Positions 10,366 through 18,465 of a DNA stretch of 64,000 bases are shown piece after piece. Position 1 is the stretch's first letter, and each line of letters begins with the position of its first letter. The DNA lies in assembly GCA_012838345.1 (NCBI GenBank), contig DUPK01000035.1, positions 1 through 64,000 on the forward strand, in the 5' to 3' direction. A program made the translations under genes and the position numbers. The notes below the pieces were generated by a model. That model was not told the origin of the DNA. It did not search any database and saw nothing but the letters and a program-made list of their open reading frames with translations. The stretch comes from Clostridiales bacterium. Lineage in GTDB: Bacteria > Bacillota > Clostridia > Oscillospirales > Oscillospiraceae.

Positions 10366-10491
10366 TTTATGACCTCCGCTTTTGTTTTTGTTAGCGCATT
10401 CGCGTAAACCTAGTTTGCCAGACAATAGGCCTTGCCGTACGATATATAATCATGTAAAGAACGGCTCCCCAAAAACGCGCTGCGTGCTATT

Positions 10492-11322
10492 TTAGCATAT
10501 CTTCCCGTCGAAGACAAACTCGGCTCCACCGGTGAGGAAAACTTCGCCCGTATCCGCATCCCATTCGGCAAGAAGCTCGCCGCCGCGGAGAAAAAGCCTT
10601 GCGCGACGTTCGCTTTTTCCGTTTATAACCGCCGCCGCGAGCACGGCGGCCGCACCTGTGCCGCAGGCAAGCGTCTCGCCCGCACCACGCTCCCAAACTC
10701 GGACCTTGATGCCCTCGTCTGTGATTTCGGCAAACTCGACATTTGTGCGCTTCGGGAAAAGCTTGTGCTTTTCAAGCGCCGGGCCGATTTTATCAAGCTC
10801 AATTGAGTCCACCGAATCGACGAAGATTACGCAGTGGGGGTTCCCCATGGATACGGCTGTTATGTAATAGAGTTTTCCGTCAACCTCAACTGGCATATTT
10901 ATAACGGAGTCTCTTTCCGCCTTCACCGGTACCAGCGAGGGCTTTAGCACGGGAGCTCCCATATTGACCCGCACGGCCTTCACCCGCCCGCCTTCCACAT
11001 CGAGCGTTACTTTTCTTGTCCCGGCCAGGGTCTCGACGAGCATCTGTGTGTTCTTTACTATGCCTCTTTCATAGGCATATTTTCCCACGCAACGAAGCCC
11101 GTTCCCGCAGATTTCGGCTCTTGAGCCGTCGGCGTTGTATATGTCCATTCTCAAATTTGCAACTTTCGACGGCGAGATGAATATAATTCCGTCCGAACCC
11201 ACCCCGAAGTGCCTGTCGGAGAGCTTTTTTGAAAGCTCCCCGGGGTTTGGCGGGAATGGCTGATTAAAGCAGTCTATATAAATGTAGTCATTTCCAGTAC
11301 CTTGCATTTTTGTGAAATTCAC
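10492..11322 (-). CDS. dapF: Diaminopimelate epimerase
   Basis: Converts LL- to meso-diaminopimelate, the last precursor of lysine and of the peptidoglycan cross-link. The two catalytic cysteines are visible: Cys72 in EICGNGLRC and Cys220 in ETLACGTGAAAV. At 276 residues it is full length. It starts with GTG ten bases after GGAGG. It probably heads a dapF-dapL-glmS unit, all cell-wall supply, although the 126- and 133-base gaps leave room for internal promoters. Confidence 0.95.
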   Translation of the reverse strand: MNFTKMQGTGNDYIYIDCFNQPFPPNPGELSKKLSDRHFGVGSDGIIFISPSKVANLRMDIYNADGSRAEICGNGLRCVGKYAYERGIVKNTQMLVETLAGTRKVTLDVEGGRVKAVRVNMGAPVLKPSLVPVKAERDSVINMPVEVDGKLYYITAVSMGNPHCVIFVDSVDSIELDKIGPALEKHKLFPKRTNVEFAEITDEGIKVRVWERGAGETLACGTGAAAVLAAAVINGKSERRARLFLRGGELLAEWDADTGEVFLTGGAEFVFDGKIC

Positions 11323-11470
11323 TGCAACAATCCCTCCAGCGTCAAGCTTTTCCGAATTTGCAGCAAAACACCGGACTTTTCCTAATAGCTATGAGCTGCT
11401 CTGTGGCATTTTTTCACTGGATAATTGCCCAGTAACTAACAAAACATAAGGAAAAGGTAGGTGATTTTGC

Positions 11471-12151
11471 TTGGCGATAGTCTTTATAAGAACCGTGATT
11501 GTATTTGTGGTTCTTATCCTTTCTATGCGCCTGATGGGAAAAAGGCAACTGGGAGAGCTTGAACTTTCTGAAGTTGTTGTTGCAGTTTTAATTTCGGATA
11601 TGGCATCGCACCCGCTTCAGGACATCGGAGTACCCCTTTTTAACGGACTGCTGCCGGTAATCGTGCTGCTGTGCTGTGAAATTCTTATATCCGGCGCCAT
11701 TGTTAAAAGTGTGCGCTTTAGAGCCATGGTGTGCGGAAGGCCGAGCATACTCATCGAAAACGGAAAAATAATTCAGTCGGAGATGAAGCGATGCCGCTTC
11801 ACCGTCGACGAGCTTACGGAGGACCTGAGAAAAAAAGGCATTACCGACATAAGCAAGGTCAAATACGCCGTTTTGGAAACGGACGGGACCCTCACCGCCC
11901 TGCCCTATGCCACCGAAAATCCTCCGAGCGCCGCCGACCTGAAGGTTCAGGTTGGCGATTTCTCCATACCCTACACGATTATCAGCGGCGGCAGGTTAAT
12001 TGAGCACAACCTTAAGGACAGCGGACACGACATGCAGTGGCTTAACGCCCAGCTCAGCAGCAGGAACATAAGCAGCCCAAAGGATGTCTATTATATGACG
12101 GTTGACAACTTTGAAAGAGTATATTTTCTTCCCAAGGAGCCGAGGAAATGA
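11471..12151 (+). CDS. DUF421 domain membrane protein (YetF-like)
   Basis: Small membrane protein with N-terminal hydrophobic helices (about residues 2-20 and 55-75) and a soluble DUF421 domain containing the family run GRPSILIENGKI. DUF421 proteins include Bacillus YetF and the spore inner-membrane '2Duf' protein, which affects spore resistance and germination; the role of this copy is not known. The only workable start is TTG at 11471, since an in-frame stop lies three codons upstream. The gene overlaps the next by four bases (ATGA). Confidence 0.85.
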   Translation: MAIVFIRTVIVFVVLILSMRLMGKRQLGELELSEVVVAVLISDMASHPLQDIGVPLFNGLLPVIVLLCCEILISGAIVKSVRFRAMVCGRPSILIENGKIIQSEMKRCRFTVDELTEDLRKKGITDISKVKYAVLETDGTLTALPYATENPPSAADLKVQVGDFSIPYTIISGGRLIEHNLKDSGHDMQWLNAQLSSRNISSPKDVYYMTVDNFERVYFLPKEPRK

Positions 12152-12528
12152 AGAAGGAAATCATAACCGGAATAATATTTCTTCTCATTTTCGCCCTTAC
12201 CCTGGTTAACACTCACATCCTTGAAAAACTTACATCCGAGCTTCTCGATTTAATCGAGCAATCGCGCTCCTACGCCGAAAAAGGAGATTGGGAAAACGCA
12301 ATAAACAAGGCACTGGAGGCAGAGCAGCGCTGGAACAAAGCAGACCCCTATACGCACATTGTTGTGCGGCACTCCGAGATAGACAGCACGACCGACGCCT
12401 TCTATGAACTGCTCAAAGCGCTTTACAGTGAGGAAATCGGCAATGCCAAGGGCGCATATATGGCCGTAACAGCGCACCTTGTCAGCATACAGGGCATGGA
12501 CAAAGTAACGTTGGGCAGCATTTTTTAG
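12148..12528 (+). CDS. DUF4363 family protein
   Basis: A 126-residue protein with one N-terminal transmembrane helix ([20 protein letters not shown]) and a largely helical exported domain rich in Glu and Ala. DUF4363 proteins commonly follow DUF421 genes in spore-forming Clostridia, and here the two overlap by ATGA, so they probably form one membrane unit. No catalytic motif is seen. The 3' end overlaps nrdR on the other strand by four bases. Confidence 0.8.
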   Translation: MKKEIITGIIFLLIFALTLVNTHILEKLTSELLDLIEQSRSYAEKGDWENAINKALEAEQRWNKADPYTHIVVRHSEIDSTTDAFYELLKALYSEEIGNAKGAYMAVTAHLVSIQGMDKVTLGSIF

Positions 12529-12983
12529 CTTTTGTCGCTCAGGAGCTTCTTTATTTCCTGCATGAAGGTATTGATGTCACGGAATTCCCGGTATACGGAG
12601 GCAAACCTGACGTACGCAACCTCGTCAAGATCCTTGAGCCTTTGCATGACTAGCTCCCCGATTTCCCGGCTCGAAACTTCCCTCTCCAGCGAATTCTGGA
12701 GCTCCTGCTCGATTTCATTTGCGATTCTTTCAAGCTCGGACATAGGTACCTTCCGCTTCTCGCAGGCTCTAATCATTCCGTTTAAAAGCTTTACCCTGTC
12801 AAAGGTCTGCCTGCTGCCGTTCTTTTTCACGACTATGAGCGGCAGTCTTTCCATGACTTCGTAGGTGGTAAATCGCTTCTGACAGGAGAGGCATTCACGG
12901 CGCCTTCTGATTGTGGTGCCTTCCTCAGCAGGCCTGGAATCGATGACCTTACTCTCTCCATAACCGCAATAGGGACACTTCAT
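12525..12983 (-). CDS. nrdR: Transcriptional repressor NrdR
   Basis: ATP/dATP-sensing repressor of ribonucleotide reductase genes. The N-terminal zinc ribbon has Cys3, Cys6, Cys31 and Cys34 with the RRRREC arginine run, followed by an ATP-cone domain ([20 protein letters not shown]). At 152 residues the length is normal. AAAGGAGG precedes the ATG. No ribonucleotide reductase gene is in the window, so its targets lie elsewhere. Confidence 0.96.
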   Translation of the reverse strand: MKCPYCGYGESKVIDSRPAEEGTTIRRRRECLSCQKRFTTYEVMERLPLIVVKKNGSRQTFDRVKLLNGMIRACEKRKVPMSELERIANEIEQELQNSLEREVSSREIGELVMQRLKDLDEVAYVRFASVYREFRDINTFMQEIKKLLSDKS

Positions 12984-13294
12984 ATTAGCCTCCTTTGCTC
13001 CGCAGAAACAGCTTTCTTTAGCTGCAAGCAGATTAACCGGTTTCCGCGGCTGCCGCTATTTCAGCGAGCGGCGCGCCTTTTTACTTTCTTTGGACACCAG
13101 AAATGCTGTACCGCCAATACCGCCTTAAATCTCATTGTACCATGACAGACAATTCATGGTACAAGTCGTTTCCGCCAAGACTGCGGGCCACTGCAGGCGT
13201 TAATATTAAATAACAATCTGCCACGCGGCAAGGGGCGGAAAACGGCTATAAATCACAACATATTGTACCATAATTCCAAAACCTTGTATATATA
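12984..13294. other. Non-coding stretch upstream of nrdR
   Basis: No gene is visible. It holds an inverted repeat at 13135-13164 and a second copy of ATTGTACCAT at 13262-13271, described separately. I could not place a convincing nrdR promoter. Confidence 0.6.
13135..13164. repeat. Inverted repeat TTGTACCATGA-N8-TCATGGTACAA
   Basis: Two perfect 11-base arms at 13135-13145 and 13154-13164 flank an eight-base centre. The left arm's core ATTGTACCAT (13134-13143) recurs at 13262-13271 in the same orientation. No T tract follows on either strand, so an operator is likelier than a terminator. It does not match the NrdR box. Confidence 0.6.
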
Positions 13295-13332
13295 AAAATA
13301 CAGCTTCAAACAAGAAAATTGAAGCTGTATTT
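13295..13332 (-). terminator. Terminator of the DUF6514-like gene
   Basis: A 14-base perfect stem (13296-13309 with 13319-13332) with a nine-base loop. On the minus strand it is followed by TTATATATA after A-U closing pairs. It lies seven bases past the stop codon. Confidence 0.8.
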
Positions 13333-13338
13333 AATTAT

Positions 13339-13629
13339 TTAAACTAGTATTTCCACCAAATCGCTCAGAACATCACGGAGCCCGACCGGTGTTACGGTAC
13401 CGCTGGCTAGCATATCGATTATAAGGCCAATTTTTCGGGAATCCGCCGTTATGCCCCTTACGCTGTCCTCTTCGCAGCCACCGGTTTTTCGTATTCCCAC
13501 TCCGTAGTTTTCGAGTAATGTAACACCATTGGAACTCAAGACCTCGTCGATTGTTATGTAGTATACGAGCTCCGTGTCACCTTCCTCTCCCAAATTTACA
13601 TTTTTACGACAAACCTCAATTTTTCGCAT
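13339..13629 (-). CDS. Small conserved protein, DUF6514-like
   Basis: A 96-residue acidic soluble protein. The core ENYGVGI followed later by TPVGLRDVLSDLVE resembles small clostridial proteins annotated as DUF6514; I recall the family from pattern only and its function is unknown. GGAGGGG lies ten bases before the ATG, and a strong terminator follows, so it is a real single-gene unit. Confidence 0.7.
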   Translation of the reverse strand: MRKIEVCRKNVNLGEEGDTELVYYITIDEVLSSNGVTLLENYGVGIRKTGGCEEDSVRGITADSRKIGLIIDMLASGTVTPVGLRDVLSDLVEILV

Positions 13630-13890
13630 ACTAATCCAGCCCCTCCATTATTGTGTTTGTTCTGATTATTCCATATAAATTTTGGAATTTCCAGAGCTAA
13701 AAATCGCAATTTTCGACAATAAACGGCAAGAACTCAATATATAGTATGCATGTAAAATTTTACTTGTTGCCAAACACAATTTTTCCTTTAAAATAAATTT
13801 AGAAGCAGTTCAATTTCAGCTTTACTTTACCCATTTATTTCATCATTTTATTTATCTGCTTTACCATAAATAACCCGGGAGATGGCAAAA

Positions 13891-14139
13891 TTGAGAAAAC
13901 TCTTACATAGAATGTCTAAAATGTGTGACGAGGCTTATTTTATTATAAGGTCCTCACTTATTCTAACCTGCATGATGCTCGCATGCTGTTTGCTGGCACT
14001 GTTGATTGCGGGTAAATTCACCGCGAATACATATGAGCTGCACCGCTTTGCCAAGGAGCTTTTCACCCTGCCACAGGCGATACTGATAATCGCAGCCATA
14101 GCCTCCGCGGTCATAGAGGACTACTCTACAAGAGACTGA
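13891..14139 (+). CDS. Small two-helix membrane protein, unknown
   Basis: About 82 residues with two hydrophobic segments (roughly SSLILTCMMLACCLLALLIA and AILIIAAIASAVI) and a basic N-terminus. I do not recognise a family. GGGAGATGG at 13877-13885 fits a TTG start at 13891; the ATG at 13882 overlaps that site. The end overlaps the rnmV-like gene on the opposite strand by 14 bases. The upstream 250 bases hold only a perfect palindrome GTAAAATTTTAC at 13752-13763. Confidence 0.55.
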   Translation: MRKLLHRMSKMCDEAYFIIRSSLILTCMMLACCLLALLIAGKFTANTYELHRFAKELFTLPQAILIIAAIASAVIEDYSTRD

Positions 14140-14704
14140 GCAGCTCCTCGCGGTCGTACAGCGCGTTTAGAATATCGAGCAGCGAATCCGCGCTTAGCTT
14201 TTCGGGGAGTCCGAGCCTTGCCGTAAGCTCGCGTCTTCGCTCCGCGGCTCCCTCTTTGCCGCTTAGGCCCAGCTCATACAAATCCGACTTTGTGATACGG
14301 CCTTTTCTTATGTGTTCCGACTCATCCTCGAATGTCGCTCCGGCGCGCCTTAGAGCCTGAATAAGGGTTTCGGGAGACATGCCCTCCACCCCGAGTTTCC
14401 CCTCCCTGGACGGGCTGTGCTTGCGTCTTTCCTTACCGGAGACCTCGGGGATGTACGCATTTTTTATGGAATCCGGAGTGATGGCGGATTTTAGATAGTT
14501 TCTTATCACAAATCCAGCCCCGTCGCTGTCTGTCAGAATGATTATGCCTCTCTTGCTCGCAAGCTTCCTCAGAAGCTCGAGCTTTTCTTTATCGGAGAAG
14601 ATGCCAAATCCGCTTGTTTCTATTATCGTCGTATCAACAATCTGGGACAGGGTGTTTTTATCGTATCGTCCTTCCACTACTATGACTTCTTTTACTTTAA
14701 TCAT
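14126..14704 (-). CDS. rnmV: Ribonuclease M5-like toprim protein
   Basis: Ribonuclease M5 matures 5S rRNA in Bacillota. The N-terminal toprim domain has the catalytic Glu in VVEGRYDKNTL and the DxD motif in ILTDSDGAGF; the C-terminal part (GKEGAAERRRELTARLGLPEKL) matches the DUF4093 region of RnmV. At 192 residues the length is right. Its ATG overlaps the holA stop codon (ATGA). Other small toprim proteins are the alternative, but the C-terminal domain favours RnmV. Confidence 0.82.
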   Translation of the reverse strand: MIKVKEVIVVEGRYDKNTLSQIVDTTIIETSGFGIFSDKEKLELLRKLASKRGIIILTDSDGAGFVIRNYLKSAITPDSIKNAYIPEVSGKERRKHSPSREGKLGVEGMSPETLIQALRRAGATFEDESEHIRKGRITKSDLYELGLSGKEGAAERRRELTARLGLPEKLSADSLLDILNALYDREELLSLL

Positions 14705-15762
14705 CTTACAACCCTGTCCACCGCAAGTTTCATAAGCATTATTTTAAGAAGCTCCTCATCGTCAGTCGCATCACTTTTCATAAGGTAATCCGTTTCAGCG
14801 GCGAGTTTCACCGCGTTTTCGCACCAGTCAAGCGATACATTTTTGGCGTTTTCCATTAAAAGCCTCGCAGGATAAATTTTTCTCATCTCGCAAAGCTCCT
14901 TGAGATAGGAAGCGTCCTTGCCAGTTTCTAGGCAGAGCTTTGCGTAATATAGCTGTCTTAGCTGTTTTGATATTATGGCCAATAGCTTAATGGGGTGCTC
15001 TCTCAGCTCGAGCAAATCAGCCATAACTCCCGCCGCCCTGTCGAAATCCCCTTTTGCTATTGCGTCGGTCATGTCAAAAACTCTTGCCGACACCTCGGGA
15101 GTGCCGACCGCGTCAATATCGGCCCTCCTTATCTTTTTCGACTTAGAATAGGCGGCGATTTTCTCAACCTCTCTGATGAGGTTTGTCATGGAATCGCCAC
15201 AGAGAAATAGCATATATTGAGCTTCAGTGCGGTCAATGCTTCGGTTAAGCGCCGCAAAGCGCCTTGCGAGCCATGGAATGAGGTCGGATTCCTCCTGTAT
15301 TCCGAACTCAACCGAAGCCCCGATTTTGTTTAAAGCCTGGTGTATTCTTGTTGTTCCAATAGGTTTAAATTCAGGGTCCGAAAAGAAAAAAACAAGGCAG
15401 CAGTAATCGGGAATGTCGCTTATAATCCTCTCAAGCTTGGTTCCGACCTCTTCGCCCGCGTTATAAAAGTCGAAATCTCTTACTTCGACCAGTGTGCGCT
15501 CAGAAAATACGGGGAGCGCGTCCACGGCGTCTGCAAGCGCGGTTAAATCTATGTTTTTCCCTTCAAAATATTTGTGGTTGAACTCCTCCATGCCCTCCGG
15601 CAGGAGGAGCTTTTTCATCTCTTTGAAATAGTATTCCTTGAGGTAGGTCTCCCTTCCCCAGAGAACATAAAGGGGCTTTAGGCAATTATCCGAAATCGCC
15701 TTTTTCAGCTCGGAATATTCCTTTCTTCCCTCGTTCTTGCCGTCCTTTTTTGAATATGCCAT
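14701..15762 (-). CDS. holA: DNA polymerase III subunit delta
   Basis: Clamp-loader subunit that opens the beta sliding clamp. The protein follows the family pattern: an N-terminal PLYVLWGRETYL, a central AAA-like fold (PVFSERTLVEVRDF) without a functional P-loop, and a C-terminal helical collar domain (KLLAIISKQLRQLYYAKL). Length 353 residues. It overlaps comEC by one base (TAATG) and rnmV by four, as in an operon. Confidence 0.92.
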   Translation of the reverse strand: MAYSKKDGKNEGRKEYSELKKAISDNCLKPLYVLWGRETYLKEYYFKEMKKLLLPEGMEEFNHKYFEGKNIDLTALADAVDALPVFSERTLVEVRDFDFYNAGEEVGTKLERIISDIPDYCCLVFFFSDPEFKPIGTTRIHQALNKIGASVEFGIQEESDLIPWLARRFAALNRSIDRTEAQYMLFLCGDSMTNLIREVEKIAAYSKSKKIRRADIDAVGTPEVSARVFDMTDAIAKGDFDRAAGVMADLLELREHPIKLLAIISKQLRQLYYAKLCLETGKDASYLKELCEMRKIYPARLLMENAKNVSLDWCENAVKLAAETDYLMKSDATDDEELLKIMLMKLAVDRVVR

Positions 15763-18056
15763 TACTTTAACCTCACAGCAGCATTTCCCAGAATATCCGT
15801 TCTGAGTACGGTAATATTTCTTTCTGAAAGTCTGCCCAGCAATTCTTCCGCGGGGTGTCCGTATGTATTGTAACCGACGGAAATTATAACATTCTCGGGA
15901 GTTAGCGCGTCAAGCAGTTCCTTGGAAGTGGAGTATTTTGAGCCGTGGTGCCCGGCAACCAGAACCTCTATGTCCGGAAGCTCAAAGAGCTTTATAAACC
16001 TTCTCTCAAGCGCCGAAGTGATGTCTCCCGTAATCAGCACGTCGTTTTCACCCACCGAAAACATGGCAACTACGCCTTTTTCATTCTCCGTATTGCCCCC
16101 AATCGGGGCGTAGAGGCGAATTGATGTTTCACCGTTTGCTAGTTGCAGATTTTGGGTGACATACAGGACTTCAATATCCCGCTTTTCGGCAAGCTCCCTT
16201 ATCTGCGTATAGTAGTATTGGTAATCCTCGTCAGATTTGAAGCTATCGTCAATGTACGGCATGGCAAGGAGTTTTACGTCTGTTTGCTCCATGAGCCTAG
16301 TTATTCCGTTTGCATGGTCTGAATGAAAATGCGTAATAACCAGCAGGTCTATGCTGCTCCGGTTTATGCTGCGCAGGAACTGCGTGGTTAAAATGCCCGG
16401 ATTTGAAGCACCATTCCCGCCGCAATCCACGACGAATGTGTGCTCTTTCGTGGTGATGACTATGCTCTGCCCCTGCCCTACGTCCACGGCAGTAACCGTC
16501 ATATTCGTTCTATCAACAAAATATCCCGACAGGAGAATCGAAAGGCAGAGGGTGATAATAACGCTGCAAAGCGGGATAATCAGCCTTGGTTTGCGCTTTC
16601 TGTTAATTATCAGCCACCCGAGCAGCAGGTATACAAAAACAAGCCAGAGCCTGGTAAACAGGCTGAGCATTGACAGCGAAGCAAAGCGGAATTTTGAAAG
16701 CCAAAGGACAAGGTCAGTGTTGTACCTTACAAGCCAGGAAACAAGCCAGGCGGCGATTTTTCCTAAAGGGGTAAATATAAAACCAAAGATAACCGAGATA
16801 AGCCCTCCGCAGAAGGCGAAGGATACCGACCACAGGGTAAGGAGATTGGCCAGAGGGGAAATCAGTGAGACATATTTAAAATGGAGCGCTATAAGCGGTG
16901 TTGTAAACACAAGCGCGCCAAGCGTACTTGAGAGTGTTGCGGCAGTAAAGCTCCAAACAGCTCTGAAAAGAGGGTTTTTAAACAGTTTTTTCTCCAAACT
17001 GCTTGAGAAAAACGCATTTATTCTGCCCGAAAACAGAACTATTCCACCCATTGCGGCAAAGGAGAGCTGAAGCCCTACGTTCCCCGCCGAATACGGGTTG
17101 ATTAAAAGCAGCAGCATAAGCGCAGCGGCGAGCGAGGTCGCGTGGTCGCTTTCACGCCTTACCAGCGGAGCGGCAAGCAGAAGAATCTGCATTACGCCGG
17201 CGCGCACGACGGAAGGTGTATTCCCCACCATAGCCATGAAAACCAGGATAATCGGAATGCAGATTACAGCCCCCATGCGCTTTCGGCGCATAAGCGTCAT
17301 AATAAGGCCGACAAGGAAGGAGACATGCATTCCTGAAACCGCGACGACGTGCGAGGTACCCGCCGAGGACATGGCCGATGTAAGGCGGCTGTCCTTATTG
17401 AGAAGCGTCCTGTCACCGGTTAAAAGCGCGAGGATGAACGGCGCAGTATCGCCTTCGAAGATTTCGGAGATTTTTTCATTTAAAACCTTAGAGAGGTACT
17501 GGGGATAGTGTTTAAGAGGCAGCTTTTCCGCACGGGTAACGGAGATTTCGCCCCTTTGATACGCGATAAGGAATACACCCTTTGAGGTGTAGTAGTCCGT
17601 TTCCTCCCCGTAACTTACGGAGGATTTGAAAAGGCGTGCACTCAGCTCTATTACGTCTCCCGGAGAAAGCGCCGGAGTTATGTCGTCGGCATAAAGGAGA
17701 ATCCTTATTCCCAGAGGGCTTTTTTCCTGCTTGATTTTTGCATAGAGAGAAAAACCGCGCTCCGTGGCCTGTGGGTAGTCCAAAACCTCGGCCTTTATAA
17801 CCGTTGTCTCACCGTCGAGATACTCATAGGGCTTATAGATTACCTTGTAGTAGGCATAGTTCCATAGAAAACCGGCTACAAACCCGAAGGCAATCAGCAT
17901 TGCCCGAAGCCGAACATCTCCGTTTAACAGGAGCGCAAGCAGGCCAATAGCGGCAAAAAGGGCGGCAGCAATCAAAAGCCATTCCGGAGGAAGGGCGTAC
18001 TTAGCGAGAAATATGGCCGCCGAGAACGAAAAGGCAAAGACGGCAAGCTTCCTCAA
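15762..18056 (-). CDS. comEC: ComEC/Rec2 DNA-internalisation protein
   Basis: Channel for single-stranded DNA uptake in natural competence. Order: N-terminal hydrophobic helices with a DUF4131 region, a central competence domain with about seven helices (GTSHVVAVSGMHVSFLVGL), and a C-terminal metallo-beta-lactamase domain with THFHSDHANG and GHHGSKYS metal ligands. At 764 residues it is complete. It starts with TTG behind GAGGTG. No other com genes are in the window, so competence itself is not demonstrated; comEC is retained in many clostridia without known transformation. Confidence 0.94.
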   Translation of the reverse strand: MRKLAVFAFSFSAAIFLAKYALPPEWLLIAAALFAAIGLLALLLNGDVRLRAMLIAFGFVAGFLWNYAYYKVIYKPYEYLDGETTVIKAEVLDYPQATERGFSLYAKIKQEKSPLGIRILLYADDITPALSPGDVIELSARLFKSSVSYGEETDYYTSKGVFLIAYQRGEISVTRAEKLPLKHYPQYLSKVLNEKISEIFEGDTAPFILALLTGDRTLLNKDSRLTSAMSSAGTSHVVAVSGMHVSFLVGLIMTLMRRKRMGAVICIPIILVFMAMVGNTPSVVRAGVMQILLLAAPLVRRESDHATSLAAALMLLLLINPYSAGNVGLQLSFAAMGGIVLFSGRINAFFSSSLEKKLFKNPLFRAVWSFTAATLSSTLGALVFTTPLIALHFKYVSLISPLANLLTLWSVSFAFCGGLISVIFGFIFTPLGKIAAWLVSWLVRYNTDLVLWLSKFRFASLSMLSLFTRLWLVFVYLLLGWLIINRKRKPRLIIPLCSVIITLCLSILLSGYFVDRTNMTVTAVDVGQGQSIVITTKEHTFVVDCGGNGASNPGILTTQFLRSINRSSIDLLVITHFHSDHANGITRLMEQTDVKLLAMPYIDDSFKSDEDYQYYYTQIRELAEKRDIEVLYVTQNLQLANGETSIRLYAPIGGNTENEKGVVAMFSVGENDVLITGDITSALERRFIKLFELPDIEVLVAGHHGSKYSTSKELLDALTPENVIISVGYNTYGHPAEELLGRLSERNITVLRTDILGNAAVRLK

Positions 18057-18067
18057 GGTTTCACCTC

Positions 18068-18099
18068 ATAAAACAAAGGGGCGGTCACACGGCCGCCCC
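18068..18099 (-). terminator. Terminator between the HIT gene and comEC
   Basis: GGGGCGG (18078-18084) pairs with CCGCCCC (18093-18099); on the minus strand TTTGTTTTA follows. It implies that comEC has its own promoter or depends on readthrough from the alaS-HIT transcript. Confidence 0.7.
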
Positions 18100-18110
18100 A
18101 TATATAATGC

Positions 18111-18452
18111 CTATACGAGCTTCTCTCCCAGGGGTCTGCCGGCCAGCACATGGAAATGCAGGTGGAAAACGGTCTGCCCCGCGTCGGCGCCGCAGTTTGC
18201 GATAACGCGGTAGCCGCCGTCAAGCTTTAAATCCTTTGCGATTTTCGGAATTGCCTCAAGGCATTTTGCGACAAGCGCGGAGTTTTCCGCGTTCATCTCG
18301 TTCATAGAAGCGATGTGCTTTTTGGGGATGACGAGGAGATGCACCGGGGTCTGAGGATTAATATCCTTAAAGGCGTAGACATGCTCGTCCTCGTAGACGC
18401 TGGCGGATTTAATCTCCCCTGCCGCAATTTTGCAGAAAATACAGTTGGACAC
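18111..18452 (-). CDS. HIT family nucleotide-binding protein
   Basis: Histidine-triad hydrolase of the Hint group, acting on nucleoside phosphoramidates or related adducts. CIFCKIAAGEIKSA is the typical N-terminus and HLHFHVLAGR the histidine triad. I set the GTG start at 18452 because GGGAGG lies eight bases upstream and the protein then begins MSNCIFCK as in the family. It lies 13 bases after alaS. Confidence 0.93.
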   Translation of the reverse strand: MSNCIFCKIAAGEIKSASVYEDEHVYAFKDINPQTPVHLLVIPKKHIASMNEMNAENSALVAKCLEAIPKIAKDLKLDGGYRVIANCGADAGQTVFHLHFHVLAGRPLGEKLV

Positions 18453-18465
18453 TATATTTACCTCC

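Noticed and set aside
13135..13164. Terminator reading of the inverted repeat upstream of nrdR
   Set aside because: No T tract on either strand and no gene ending nearby.
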